From: CAYXVU01 sp964468725
GTDB taxonomy: Bacteria > Acidobacteriota > Blastocatellia > UBA7656
Reading direction: 5' to 3'
Length of the DNA stretch: 39,338 nt
Assembly: GCA_964468725.1 (NCBI GenBank)
Contig: CAYXVU010000027.1
Location: 1-39,338 of the forward strand
The notes below the pieces were generated by a model. The model was given only the letters and a program-made list of their open reading frames with translations. It did no database searches and was not told the DNA's origin. Position 1 is the first letter of the stretch; every line of letters starts with the position of its first letter. Positions 16,689 to 24,955 of the stretch are shown piece after piece. Position numbers and translations under genes: made by a program.

Positions 16689-17669
16689 TTGAAGTTACAG
16701 GGAAGTTTCGATAACGATAACCATCTTCCGGTCAACGCGGGCTTGCATCGTTTCGCCATCACGTTGATCGGCATGATCTTTGTGCTGTTGATCGTCGGCG
16801 CGTTGGTGACCAGCAACGAAGCCGGAGATTCGGTTCCCGACTGGCCGCTGTCGTTCGGGCGTTGGCTGATTCACTCCGATTACTTCATCGCCAATGTGCG
16901 CTATGAATACTCGCATCGCTTCATCGCAGGAGTCGTCGCCTTTACGACCTTTTTATTGGCAGTGTGGGCATGGCGCAGCGACCGGCGCGGCTGGTTGAAA
17001 AAGTTGGCCTGGCTGGCGTTCTTCGGAGTCATCGCGCAAGCCCTGATCGGCGGCGTGCGGGTCTTGTTCCCCGATTACAAAGCCGCCATCGCCGTACCCC
17101 ACGCGCTCATTGCACAAAGCTATCTGGCGGTCGTTGTCAGCCTTGCGGTCTTCAGTTCAAAAAGCTGGGTGACCAGTCGCCGCGTGCGACCGGATTGGGG
17201 CAACCCGGCGTTGCGCCGCGTACTGCCGCTCACTCTGATCGCCGTGCTTGTGCAGTTAGTATTAGGGGCAGGCTTTCGCCATCGCGCCTTCGGCATCATC
17301 CCGCATGTGATCGGCGCGCTGGCGGTTGCCGGATTGATTCTTTGGACAGTGATGTTGGTGATGCGCCGCCATGGCAAAGACGAATTTTTGCGCAAGCCCG
17401 CGCTGACGCTTGCCGGGTTGTTGTTCACTCAACTCTTGCTCGGCATCTTGGCCTATCTGGCGCGACTGGCAACGGCGAATGAGCCGCAACCGGTCGAGCC
17501 GATGATTTCGCTAACGGTCGCCCATGTGGTCGTCGGAGCGCTGACCTTGACCACGCTTGTCGTTTTAACGTTGAGGTGTTACCGTGCGCTTGCGCCGACC
17601 GGCGAGCGCACACGCGAAGCCCATTGCGCCCCGGTTGCACCGTCCGATGCACGAGGAGCTGCCGCTTAG
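16689..17669 (+). CDS. ctaA: Haem A synthase (CtaA/COX15)
   Basis: The enzyme oxidises the C8 methyl of haem O to a formyl group, giving haem A for the oxidase encoded just downstream; it is a membrane protein of eight spans in two four-helix halves. Four haem-binding His are present (YEYSHRF, VPHALIAQ, GIIPHVIG, TVAHVVVG). I choose the TTG at 16689 because AAGGAG lies six to eight bases before it; an earlier TTG at 16674 overlaps that site. No ATG start is available near the N-terminus. The canonical extracytoplasmic Cys pair (CPDWPLC) reads VPDWPLS here, so this is a cysteine-free variant. The stop is 4 bases before ctaB. Confidence 0.93.
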   Translation: MKLQGSFDNDNHLPVNAGLHRFAITLIGMIFVLLIVGALVTSNEAGDSVPDWPLSFGRWLIHSDYFIANVRYEYSHRFIAGVVAFTTFLLAVWAWRSDRRGWLKKLAWLAFFGVIAQALIGGVRVLFPDYKAAIAVPHALIAQSYLAVVVSLAVFSSKSWVTSRRVRPDWGNPALRRVLPLTLIAVLVQLVLGAGFRHRAFGIIPHVIGALAVAGLILWTVMLVMRRHGKDEFLRKPALTLAGLLFTQLLLGILAYLARLATANEPQPVEPMISLTVAHVVVGALTLTTLVVLTLRCYRALAPTGERTREAHCAPVAPSDARGAAA

Positions 17670-17673
17670 AGTT

Positions 17674-18597
17674 ATGGATTCACTACTCAATCAAACGGTC
17701 ACGCAATCATTCGATGTCGAAGCGGCGAAACGCCAAGCGAGTTTCGTTGGAAGAGTGACGAATTATGCCGAGTTGACGAGGCCGCGCATCTCGATGTTTG
17801 TCGTACTCTCTGCAATCACAGGGTTCTGTGTCGCTTCACGGGGACGCCTTGATTATTCGGCGCTGCTGACGATGGGAGCAGGGGTTGGGCTGTTAGCTTC
17901 CGGGCTGTCGGCGCTCAATCAATTCTTCGAGCGCAAACTGGATGCGCGGATGCGGCGCACCGAGTTGCGCCCGTTGCCGTCGGGCAAAATCGCGCCGAAA
18001 TCGGCCTTGCTGTTTGGCCTACTCTTATCGGCAGCGGCTCTCGCCGTTCTCGCTTTGGCGATCAACCCGCTGACCGGACTGCTTGGCGTACTGACGCTGG
18101 TGAGTTACTTGTTTGTGTATACGCCGCTCAAGACGCGGACGACGGTTTCAACGGCCATCGGAGCCCTCCCCGGCGCGATGCCGCCGCTGTTGGGATGGGC
18201 AGCCGTACACAATGAGGTCAGCGTTGGCGGATGGGTGCTCTTTGCCATTCTGTTCTTGTGGCAATTTCCGCACTTTTTAGCGATTGCCTGGATGTACAGA
18301 GAAGATTATGAGCGCGCAGGGGTCAAGGTGCTGCCGGTTGTTGAACCCGAAGGTCGAGTGACGGGGCAACAGATTATGGCCTACACCCTGTTGCTGCTGC
18401 CGGTCAGTTTGCTGCCAGCGATGATGAACCTCGCAGGCACAGTCTATTTTGTCGGGGCGTTGCTGTTGGGAGTCGGGTTGTTGTACTTCAGCGCCCGAGC
18501 CGCTCGGGCCAAGACGGCGTGGCAGGCGCGACGCTTGTTGTTAGCGTCGGTAATCTATCTGCCTGCGCTATATGCCTTGTTGGTCTTCGCCGGATAA
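17674..18597 (+). CDS. ctaB: Protohaem IX farnesyltransferase (haem O synthase)
   Basis: CtaB attaches farnesyl to protohaem, producing haem O, the substrate of CtaA. The 307-residue protein belongs to the UbiA superfamily. The first prenyl-diphosphate-binding loop NQFFERKLDARMRRT is intact and followed by RPLPSG. The second conserved loop is YREDYERAGVKVLP. About nine membrane spans run from residue 30 to the end. I take the ATG at 17674, four bases after the ctaA stop. The nearest Shine-Dalgarno (GAGGAG) is somewhat far, so translation may be coupled to ctaA; an in-frame ATG at 17647 inside ctaA is possible. Order ctaA-ctaB-coxB-coxA is a standard oxidase biogenesis operon. Confidence 0.94.
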   Translation: MDSLLNQTVTQSFDVEAAKRQASFVGRVTNYAELTRPRISMFVVLSAITGFCVASRGRLDYSALLTMGAGVGLLASGLSALNQFFERKLDARMRRTELRPLPSGKIAPKSALLFGLLLSAAALAVLALAINPLTGLLGVLTLVSYLFVYTPLKTRTTVSTAIGALPGAMPPLLGWAAVHNEVSVGGWVLFAILFLWQFPHFLAIAWMYREDYERAGVKVLPVVEPEGRVTGQQIMAYTLLLLPVSLLPAMMNLAGTVYFVGALLLGVGLLYFSARAARAKTAWQARRLLLASVIYLPALYALLVFAG

Positions 18598-18607
18598 GTG
18601 ACGTAAA

Positions 18608-18673
18608 GATGAATGACGGATGATGAGGAGAGTCACATTCTGATCATGCGTCGTTCGCCATTCACCCTTCATC
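18608..18673. repeat. Heptad-type hairpin between ctaB and coxB
   Basis: The 20-base arm at 18608-18627 pairs with the 34-base arm at 18640-18673 if 14 bases, exactly two heptads, are looped out of the longer arm; 17 of 20 positions match. The units are of the GAATGANG type. The stem ends 13 bases before the coxB start codon, next to its GAGGG ribosome-binding site. Confidence 0.7.
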
Positions 18674-18686
18674 ATTCGAGGGAAAT

Positions 18687-19547
18687 ATGAGCAAACTTAT
18701 TGCTGTGATGTTATGGCTGGTCACCATCGGCACGTTGCTGCTGTTTGTCGGCCAAAAGCTGGTCTTCGGCGACACGCTGTGGTGGTTCCCGACCGCCATC
18801 TCCGAACATGCAGCGGCGCTTGATGCGCAGTTCAATCGCACCCTGTGGGTTGTCGGATTGGCCTTCACCTTGTCGCAGTTGGCGCTCGGCTATGTTGTCT
18901 TTCGCTACGCCAGTAAAGGCAAGCAGCACGCTGTCTACTCACATGGCAGCAACAATTTAGAAGCGACGTGGACGATCATCACGGCGGTGGTCTTCATCGG
19001 GTTGGGCATACTTGGACAGCGGGTGTGGTGGGATTTGCACATTAACGATGCACCGGCGGATGCGGTCAAAATCAATGTCGTCGCGCAGCAATTTCAATTC
19101 AACTTTCACTACTCGGGAGCCGATCAAACCTTTGGCCGGGTTGATCCGACCTTGATTAACGATTCGGCGCTCAACTTTGTCGGCCTCGACACCAACGATG
19201 CGGCGGCGAAAGATGATATTCAGGCAACGGTGCTGGTAGTGCCGGTGAATAAATCGGTGGAACTCAGCCTGCGGTCGAAAGATGTGATTCATAACTTCTT
19301 CGTTCCGGCGTTACGGTTCAAACAAGACACGGTTCCGGGGTTGACGGTTCGCGTGCATTTCAAAGCTCTCAAGGTCGGTCAGTACGAAGTGCCCTGCGCC
19401 GAACTCTGCGGCCAACTGCACTACAATATGAAGACCTTTATGCTGGTGATTCCGCAGGACGAGTACGAGCCGCTTGCAGCGATGTCAGAAGAAGCGTTCA
19501 AAGCGAGGCTCGCCGAGTTGCAACAACAATACCCAGTCAGCAAATAG
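18687..19547 (+). CDS. coxB: Cytochrome c oxidase subunit II (CuA subunit)
   Basis: Subunit II takes electrons from the outside carrier through the dinuclear CuA centre. All ligands are seen: His202 (VIHNFF), Cys237, Glu239, Cys241, His245 and Met248 (CAELCGQLHYNM). Three hydrophobic segments (about 5-22, 52-73, 92-112) precede the cupredoxin domain, one more than the usual two-span hairpin; the first may act as a signal or extra anchor. There is an insertion at about 143-178 before the CuA fold. The protein has no fused cytochrome c domain, so this is not a caa3-type subunit II and an external donor is required. The coxA start follows 12 bases later with its own AGGAGG. Confidence 0.96.
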   Translation: MSKLIAVMLWLVTIGTLLLFVGQKLVFGDTLWWFPTAISEHAAALDAQFNRTLWVVGLAFTLSQLALGYVVFRYASKGKQHAVYSHGSNNLEATWTIITAVVFIGLGILGQRVWWDLHINDAPADAVKINVVAQQFQFNFHYSGADQTFGRVDPTLINDSALNFVGLDTNDAAAKDDIQATVLVVPVNKSVELSLRSKDVIHNFFVPALRFKQDTVPGLTVRVHFKALKVGQYEVPCAELCGQLHYNMKTFMLVIPQDEYEPLAAMSEEAFKARLAELQQQYPVSK

Positions 19548-19559
19548 GAGGTCGGGAGA

Positions 19560-21398
19560 ATGTCAGAAGCGCATGCGAGTCACGAACACGGCGAAGTGCA
19601 TCGGCATCCGGCGCCATCGGGCTTCATTCGAAAATGGATCTTCAGCATAGATCATAAAGTCATCGGCATTCAGTACTGGTTTTTGGCTTTGGTTGCCGTC
19701 TTCATCGGCATGGTGATGAGTCTGCTGATGCGGCTGCAACTCGGATGGCCGGGACAGGAGTTCGAATTCCTCAAGTACATCTTGCCGACCGCCGCCGAAA
19801 ACGGCACCATTTCGCCCGAACTCTACCTATCTCTCGTCACCATGCACGGCACCATCATGGTCTTCTTTGTGCTGACGACCGCGCCGCAAGGAGGCTTTGG
19901 CAATTACTTTTTGCCGATTCAGATTGGCGCGGCGGATATGGCTTTTCCGGTGCTCAACATGCTGTCGTTTTGGGTCACCTTCGTCGCCTTCGTGGTGATG
20001 ATTCTGGCGATCTTTGCTGACTTCGTCGGCCCATATTTAGGGGAGACTAACGCAGCCGTTGGGGTGGTCGGCCCGCTGGGCGGGTGGACAGGGTATGCGC
20101 CGCTCAGTGCGCTCGGCGAAATTGCCGGTCCCGGACAGGGGACGGGAGTGGTTTTATGGGTGGCCAGCATCGGCATCTTCTGTGTCGCATCGCTCTTAGG
20201 CGCTCTCAATTTCATCACTACGATGTTGAATCTGCGCGCCAAAGGCATGTCGCTGATGCGGTTGCCGCTGACCTGTTGGGCGTGGTTTACGACTGCCGTA
20301 CTGGGCTTGCTCTCCTTTCCCGTTCTGCTGGCTGCGGGGGTGTTGCTGCTCTTTGAGCACTTTGCCGGTACCAGCTTCTTCATTCCTGCGGGAAGCTACG
20401 TCAACGGGCAACTGATTACCGATCAAGGCGGCGGCTCGCCGATTTTGTGGCAACACCTGTTTTGGTACTTCGGTCACCCGGAAGTCTACATCGCTATCCT
20501 GCCAGGGATGGGACTCACATCGCACATCCTTTCGACCTTCGGGCGCAAGCCGGTTTTCGGTTATCACGCCATGGTGTACGCGATCTTCGCTATCGGCTTG
20601 CTGGGCTTCTTTGTGTGGGGGCACCACATGTTCCAAAGCGGCATGCATCCGGGAACGGCAATGGCGTTCTCGGTTATCACTTTGGCCATCGGAGTGCCGT
20701 CGGCGATTAAGACCTTCAACTGGTTGGGCACGTTGTGGGGCGGGCAGATACGATTTACGACGCCGATGATCTTTTCAATCGGTTTCGTATCGCTGTTCAT
20801 TTCGGGCGGCGTCACGGGCATCTTTCTCGGCCAGTCTTCCGTTGATATTCCGCTGCACGATACCTATTTCGTTGTTGGACACTTTCACTTAATTATGGGG
20901 GTGGCGGCGATCTTCGGAATGTTCGCCGGAACCTACTTCTGGTTCCCGAAGATGTTCGGCAAGATGATGAATGAAACGCTCGGCAAGATTCACTTCTTCA
21001 TCACCTTCATCGGGGTCAACTGCATCTTTATGCCGATGCACATCATTGGCATCGCGGGAGCGCCGCGCCGCTATTCGACACACGATCATCTCGGCTACCT
21101 GAACTCCATCGTGCCGATGCACAGAGCCGTGACCATCGTCGCGGTCATTACCGTCGCCGCGCAATTGATCTTTGTGGCGAATCTGATCTGGAGTTGGATT
21201 AAAGGGCCGAAAGCTGCCGATAACCCGTGGGAAGCGACGACGCTCGAATGGGTGATTCCGTCGCCGCCGCCGCACGACAACTTCGCCGGAGTGGAGCCGA
21301 CCGTCTATCGCGGCCCCTATGAATTCAGCGTGCCGGGCGCGAGCAAAGATTACCTGCTGCAAACCGAGCCGGAACCGGCGAAAGCAGCGGGAGATTAG
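19560..21398 (+). CDS. coxA: Cytochrome c oxidase subunit I
   Basis: This is the catalytic haem-copper subunit, reducing O2 to water with proton pumping. Ligands are complete: His96 and His443 for the low-spin haem, His441 for the high-spin haem, and His306, His355 and His356 for CuB, with Tyr310 available for the His-Tyr cross-link. HPEVY carries Glu308, the proton-gating residue of the A1 class, and the D-pathway entry Asp lies in IGAADMAF, so a type A1 oxidase is indicated. Twelve or so membrane spans fit 612 residues. The N-terminus is His-rich (HASHEHGEVHRHP), possibly metal-binding. AGGAGGTCGGGAGA precedes the ATG. Confidence 0.97.
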   Translation: MSEAHASHEHGEVHRHPAPSGFIRKWIFSIDHKVIGIQYWFLALVAVFIGMVMSLLMRLQLGWPGQEFEFLKYILPTAAENGTISPELYLSLVTMHGTIMVFFVLTTAPQGGFGNYFLPIQIGAADMAFPVLNMLSFWVTFVAFVVMILAIFADFVGPYLGETNAAVGVVGPLGGWTGYAPLSALGEIAGPGQGTGVVLWVASIGIFCVASLLGALNFITTMLNLRAKGMSLMRLPLTCWAWFTTAVLGLLSFPVLLAAGVLLLFEHFAGTSFFIPAGSYVNGQLITDQGGGSPILWQHLFWYFGHPEVYIAILPGMGLTSHILSTFGRKPVFGYHAMVYAIFAIGLLGFFVWGHHMFQSGMHPGTAMAFSVITLAIGVPSAIKTFNWLGTLWGGQIRFTTPMIFSIGFVSLFISGGVTGIFLGQSSVDIPLHDTYFVVGHFHLIMGVAAIFGMFAGTYFWFPKMFGKMMNETLGKIHFFITFIGVNCIFMPMHIIGIAGAPRRYSTHDHLGYLNSIVPMHRAVTIVAVITVAAQLIFVANLIWSWIKGPKAADNPWEATTLEWVIPSPPPHDNFAGVEPTVYRGPYEFSVPGASKDYLLQTEPEPAKAAGD

Positions 21399-21409
21399 TC
21401 TGAAGGGAA

Positions 21410-21492
21410 GGCTGCCAATTGCCGGTTGCTAGTTGCCGGGTGACTTCGGTCACTGCCAATAACGAGAAGCGAGCAGCCGGAAATCGGTAACC
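21410..21492. repeat. Heptad-type hairpin with TTCG tetraloop between coxA and the first coxC
   Basis: Arms 21410-21444 and 21449-21492 meet at a perfect GTGAC-TTCG-GTCAC tip (21440-21453). The outer 23 bases match at 17 positions. The arms differ by 9 bases. Units of the GGTTGCC type recur. UUCG closed by a short stem is a very stable RNA tetraloop. The stem reaches to 8 bases before the next ATG and occupies the place where a Shine-Dalgarno would be, so it may lower translation of that gene. Confidence 0.7.
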
Positions 21493-21499
21493 AACTGAT

Positions 21500-22174
21500 A
21501 TGAGTACGAGCGTATCAAACATCCGCGTGCAGACCAGCGGCGTCGGCGGCAGCCCTGATGGTCAAGGAAGCGGCGGCCCGAACCAGCCCAACGATGCGCA
21601 GGATTGGCCGCCGGGGTACTCGCGTGACGATGCGATGGAGCCGCACAAATACCGCATCGGCGTGTGGGTGATGTTGGTCAGCGTCGCCATGTTGTTTATG
21701 GCGTTGACCAGCGCCTACATTTGGGTGCAAGCCAAGCGCACCAGTTGGGCGGGACTCGAACCGCCTTCGATGCTGTGGGCGACCACGGCCATCATTGTGC
21801 TGAGCAGCATAACCTTTGAACTGGCGCGGCGCAGGTTGCGGCAGAACGAGTACGCCAGTTTCGCAGGCTGGATCGGAGTGACGACCGGACTGGGCGTTTT
21901 GTTCGTGATCGGTCAGCTGATCGCGTGGCAGCAGTTGGTGGCGCAAGGGCTGTATGTCAACACCAATCCGCACAGTTCGTTCTTCTATTTGTTGACCAGC
22001 CTGCACGGGGTGCATTTGCTGGGGGGCATCTTGGCCGTGGGGTATTTGGCGGTCGCAGCGGTGCGCAATCGCATCAGCATTCGCAAGCGCAACGCAACCG
22101 AAGCGGTGGCGGTCTACTGGCATTTTATGGGCGTTTTGTGGATTTATCTTTTCGTCTTGCTGTTTTACGTGTGA
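21500..22174 (+). CDS. coxC: Cytochrome c oxidase subunit III (first copy)
   Basis: The 224-residue membrane protein has a Gly/Pro-rich soluble N-terminus (1-50) and five hydrophobic segments. The subunit III signature is visible in the second half: SLHGVHLLGG and the terminal YWHFMGVLWIYLF. Subunit III stabilises the oxidase core and helps proton uptake. Only five membrane spans are present, as in many bacterial short forms. No convincing ribosome-binding site is seen upstream because the hairpin described above extends nearly to the ATG. A related gene follows 18 bases later. Confidence 0.92.
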   Translation: MSTSVSNIRVQTSGVGGSPDGQGSGGPNQPNDAQDWPPGYSRDDAMEPHKYRIGVWVMLVSVAMLFMALTSAYIWVQAKRTSWAGLEPPSMLWATTAIIVLSSITFELARRRLRQNEYASFAGWIGVTTGLGVLFVIGQLIAWQQLVAQGLYVNTNPHSSFFYLLTSLHGVHLLGGILAVGYLAVAAVRNRISIRKRNATEAVAVYWHFMGVLWIYLFVLLFYV

Positions 22175-22192
22175 CGCAATCGGAGGTGACAG

Positions 22193-22855
22193 ATGGCAGA
22201 AGCGAAAGCCGGAAGTTTAACCGGTGAATGGAGCGGCGGTTCGCTCCCCTATCAGATCGGCCACCGCAAACTCGGCATGTGGCTCTTTATCATGTCGGAC
22301 TCGCTGACCTTTTGCGCATTGTTGATTGCCTATAGCTATGCGCGCTTTGCCAGCGACAATTGGCCGACGCCGTTTCCCTTTTATCCGAGCATCGTCTTTT
22401 CATCGGTGATGACGTTGGTGCTGCTGTCGAGCAGCTTGACGATGGTCTTTGCGGTGTCGGCGTCCAAACGCGGAGCTAAGCGCACCGCCCAACGGTGGAT
22501 CTTTGCAACCATGTTTTTCGGCATTGCTTTTATGGTGCTGCACGGCATTGAGTGGGGGCATCTGGTCGAAGAAGGTCTGTACCTCAACGATCTGCCGGAA
22601 GTCTGGCGGGCGCGTTGGCCGGGTTCGCCGATTCTTTTTGGTTCGGCATTTTTCGGCATTACCGGGCTGCATATGTTCCACGTCTTTACGGGGGTCTGCT
22701 ATCTCGGCGTGATGGCGTTGCGGATCAAAAAATTCAATCACGAAGATATCGAGACGAGCGGCTTGTACTGGCACTTTGTCGACTTGGTGTGGATGTTCGT
22801 CTTCCCCTTGATCTATCTGCTGTCGGTCGATTTCAGCGGCGGTGGGGGGCATTGA
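22193..22855 (+). CDS. Second subunit III-like oxidase protein
   Basis: The 220-residue protein shares the subunit III plan with the preceding gene: KLGMWLFIMSDSLTF near the N-terminus, GLHMFHVFTG in the middle and YWHFVDLVWMFVFPLIYL at the end. The last element is closer to the classical subunit III motif than in the first copy. CGGAGG precedes the ATG. Having two adjacent, clearly divergent subunit III homologues suggests both are in the complex or that one has become an accessory. Which is the true structural subunit cannot be decided from sequence alone. Confidence 0.9.
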   Translation: MAEAKAGSLTGEWSGGSLPYQIGHRKLGMWLFIMSDSLTFCALLIAYSYARFASDNWPTPFPFYPSIVFSSVMTLVLLSSSLTMVFAVSASKRGAKRTAQRWIFATMFFGIAFMVLHGIEWGHLVEEGLYLNDLPEVWRARWPGSPILFGSAFFGITGLHMFHVFTGVCYLGVMALRIKKFNHEDIETSGLYWHFVDLVWMFVFPLIYLLSVDFSGGGGH

Positions 22856-22856
22856 A

Positions 22857-22917
22857 GATGACGGGAGAAGAGGTGAAGGGGTGCGGTTGAGCGCGCATTT
22901 TCACCCCTCCTGTCATC
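22857..22917. repeat. Heptad-type hairpin between the second coxC-like gene and the subunit IV gene
   Basis: GATGACGGGAG (22857-22867) pairs with CTCCTGTCATC (22907-22917) at 10 of 11 positions, and GGGGTG (22878-22883) pairs with CACCCC (22902-22907). An 18-base loop containing GCGCGC lies between. The start codon of the next gene is 22 bases on. Arm lengths again differ, but the fit to exact heptads is weaker than at the other sites. Confidence 0.55.
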
Positions 22918-22939
22918 GCTTCACCTGTGAGGGCATGAG

Positions 22940-23521
22940 ATGGAAGAGATAAAAAAAGAGCGAGAGACGAAGTTGGTCAATGGCCTGCTGGGGTTGTTAT
23001 CGGTCGGGTGTCTGGCGCTGGCCGGGTGGTCGGTTGCCAACGATGGCATTCGCGCCGGAGTGGACAGCCTGTTTCTGATTATCATCTGTCTGCTGCTGGC
23101 GTTGGTCTTTGCCATCAACCCGTTGATTTGGGCGTATGAAAATGGGTACATCTCGAACCCTTTCGATGTGCAGGACAATGTTGTCGAAGACGAACACGCA
23201 CACGGCGACCGTCAGAACGTTTGGATTTGGGTGGCGCTGCTGGCGCTGACGGCGATAGAAGTTTTCCTCGCCTATATTCACATCGAACAGACCCTGATGC
23301 TGATTATTCTGATGGGGCTTTCGATCATCAAAGCGGCGCTTATCATCGCCTACTTCATGCACATGAAGTTCGAGAAGCTGACTTTTATTCTGACCATCGT
23401 GCCGATACTGGTCATCTTATTGTGTCTGTTTGCCATCTTCTTCCCCGACAGCATGCGCTTGCGGGACAATAAACCCTATGCTGCGCCCGCCGCCGCCGAG
23501 CAGACGCATCAAGGGCAATGA
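22940..23521 (+). CDS. Cytochrome c oxidase subunit IV-like protein with extra N-terminal membrane pair
   Basis: The C-terminal half (about 93-175) matches the prokaryotic oxidase subunit IV (COX4_pro) pattern: three spans with IEVFLAYIH and LSIIKAALIIAYFMHMKFE. This is a small accessory subunit that stabilises the oxidase. The N-terminal half adds two further hydrophobic segments (about 14-33 and 42-64) and a His/Asp loop (EDEHAHGD), making 193 residues against about 100 for the typical family member. The ATG at 22940 is preceded by GAGGGC. The N-terminal extension has no family I recognise. Confidence 0.85.
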   Translation: MEEIKKERETKLVNGLLGLLSVGCLALAGWSVANDGIRAGVDSLFLIIICLLLALVFAINPLIWAYENGYISNPFDVQDNVVEDEHAHGDRQNVWIWVALLALTAIEVFLAYIHIEQTLMLIILMGLSIIKAALIIAYFMHMKFEKLTFILTIVPILVILLCLFAIFFPDSMRLRDNKPYAAPAAAEQTHQGQ

Positions 23522-23548
23522 CGGCTTTCGGTTTCTGCGTGGCCTACC

Positions 23549-23821
23549 ATGAAAAAGCGGTTCTCTATTTTAGTGACGTTGATCGTGCTGCTGGCGGTGA
23601 TGCTCATCGCCGCCGAGCCGACCCTCGCCCAATGCGCGATGTGCAAACAGACAGTCGCCGCTTCCGACGACGCGACGAATCTATCAGGCACGATCAACTC
23701 TGCCGTCGTCATCTTGCTGATGCCAGCGATTTTCTTGTTTGTCGGACTGTTCGGCGTCTTCTACAAATTCCGCAACGTGCAAGGACAGCGAAAAGATCAA
23801 CTCTACAGTCGCACGGAGTAA
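23549..23821 (+). CDS. Small exported CxxC membrane protein of the cox cluster
   Basis: The protein is 90 residues. A signal peptide (about 1-27, ending TLAQ) is followed at once by CAMC and then by a membrane span (about 52-73) and a short basic tail. The two Cys would lie at the outer membrane face, where they could bind copper or haem or do thiol exchange. Position 28 bases after the subunit IV gene suggests a role in oxidase assembly. I recognise no named family. The ribosome-binding site is weak, so the start is supported mainly by the good signal peptide. Confidence 0.7.
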   Translation: MKKRFSILVTLIVLLAVMLIAAEPTLAQCAMCKQTVAASDDATNLSGTINSAVVILLMPAIFLFVGLFGVFYKFRNVQGQRKDQLYSRTE

Positions 23822-23878
23822 TGAGGTCATGGGGGCGCTTTTAACGGTGAGAGAGTAGGTCGCTATACCTTCCACATT

Positions 23879-24304
23879 ATGTCCATCAGTCTATTGCCGA
23901 CGATCAACGCTTTGCTCAACGCCACCTGCGGAACATTTCTCATCATCGGGTATCTGATGATTCGGCGTCGCAAGATTGGCGCGCATCGGTTTTGTATGAT
24001 TGCGGCGACTAGCGCTTCGATTGTCTTTCTAATCTCCTATGTGATCTATCACTACAACGCTGGCGCGACTTCGTTTAAGGGCGAAGGTTGGGTGCGCCCG
24101 CTCTACTTCACGATTCTCATCTCGCACACGATTCTCGCCATCGTCAATGTGCCGTTCGTCGTTCTCACATTAGTGCGCGCTTTCAAAGGGCGCTTTGCCG
24201 AGCATCGCAAGGTTGCACGCTGGACCTTTCCGCTGTGGCTCTATGTATCGGTGACCGGCGTCATCGTCTACTTGATGCTCTATCATCTCTATCCCTCTCG
24301 ATAG
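23879..24304 (+). CDS. DUF420 membrane protein, probable oxidase assembly factor
   Basis: The protein is 141 residues with four membrane spans (about 10-27, 40-58, 75-98, 115-136) and conserved His residues in loops and spans (GAHRFCM, YVIYHYN, ILISHTILA, FAEHRKVARW, LMLYHLYP). This is the DUF420 layout; the CtaM protein of Firmicutes in this group is needed for maturation of a haem-copper oxidase, and the cox context here agrees. The start ATG at 23879 has no clear Shine-Dalgarno. It closes the recognisable respiratory cluster. Confidence 0.85.
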   Translation: MSISLLPTINALLNATCGTFLIIGYLMIRRRKIGAHRFCMIAATSASIVFLISYVIYHYNAGATSFKGEGWVRPLYFTILISHTILAIVNVPFVVLTLVRAFKGRFAEHRKVARWTFPLWLYVSVTGVIVYLMLYHLYPSR

Positions 24305-24343
24305 GGGCGTTGACCTGCTCCGCATCTGCGAGGCGTAGCCGAC

Positions 24344-24940
24344 GTGAACCAGTCAACTCAATCGGTAAAATGGAAGAGCGTTGCCAAGATTCCGGGCTTT
24401 GCCTTTCGCTCGTTTGCCGAACTACAGACCGCTGTTGCGAAACGTAAAGCCAACCTCGGCGTTGATGCGCTAGCGGCTGCCGAGTGGGCAGACGCGCGGC
24501 TGACGGGCTACCGCAAGGCGCTCATTACCGGCTTATCTCTCTTATTGTTGGCAGCCGCATTGGCGGCAATCGTTGCCGCTTTCTGGACGCGCAACTACTG
24601 GTTGCTGGTGGCGGTTCCGGTGCAGGCGGCGACCTTTTACGTGTCGCATCCGGCGTCGCCCTTGCGGCAATGGGCGACATTGGGCGGTCTGGCCAGCGTG
24701 ATTCTGTTCGGTGATTTCGTCTTGAATCGTCAAGCGACTGCCGCGACGATTGTCGCCTATGCGGCGTTGACCTTCGCCGCTGTGCGCGCTTCGGGCTATG
24801 TCACCAACTCGGCCTTTCGCAAATCGTTGCTAGCGGACGAAGAGCTTTTTTTGCACGCTTACGCCAATCACCTCTGCACGGTGCGCGACAACGAGACGGA
24901 GAGAGTCTACGAACATGCGGAACGAGGTTCGAAGGAATGA
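24344..24940 (+). CDS. Unrecognised membrane protein downstream of the cox cluster
   Basis: The protein is 198 residues from a GTG at 24344 (AGGCG upstream is a poor ribosome-binding site). A basic soluble N-terminus of about 70 residues is followed by four hydrophobic segments (about 60-83, 86-105, 108-126, 130-150) and a charged C-terminal tail with LFLHAYANHLCTVRD. I do not recognise a family. It sits 40 bases after the DUF420 gene on the same strand, so it may belong to the operon's end, and it converges with the nSTAND gene with only 15 bases between the stops. No obvious terminator fits in that space. Confidence 0.65.
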   Translation: MNQSTQSVKWKSVAKIPGFAFRSFAELQTAVAKRKANLGVDALAAAEWADARLTGYRKALITGLSLLLLAAALAAIVAAFWTRNYWLLVAVPVQAATFYVSHPASPLRQWATLGGLASVILFGDFVLNRQATAATIVAYAALTFAAVRASGYVTNSAFRKSLLADEELFLHAYANHLCTVRDNETERVYEHAERGSKE

Positions 24941-24955
24941 AAGCTCCGACCGGCC

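Noticed and set aside
18687..19547. caa3-type oxidase
   Set aside because: Subunit II ends shortly after the CuA domain and has no CxxCH motif, so there is no fused cytochrome c.
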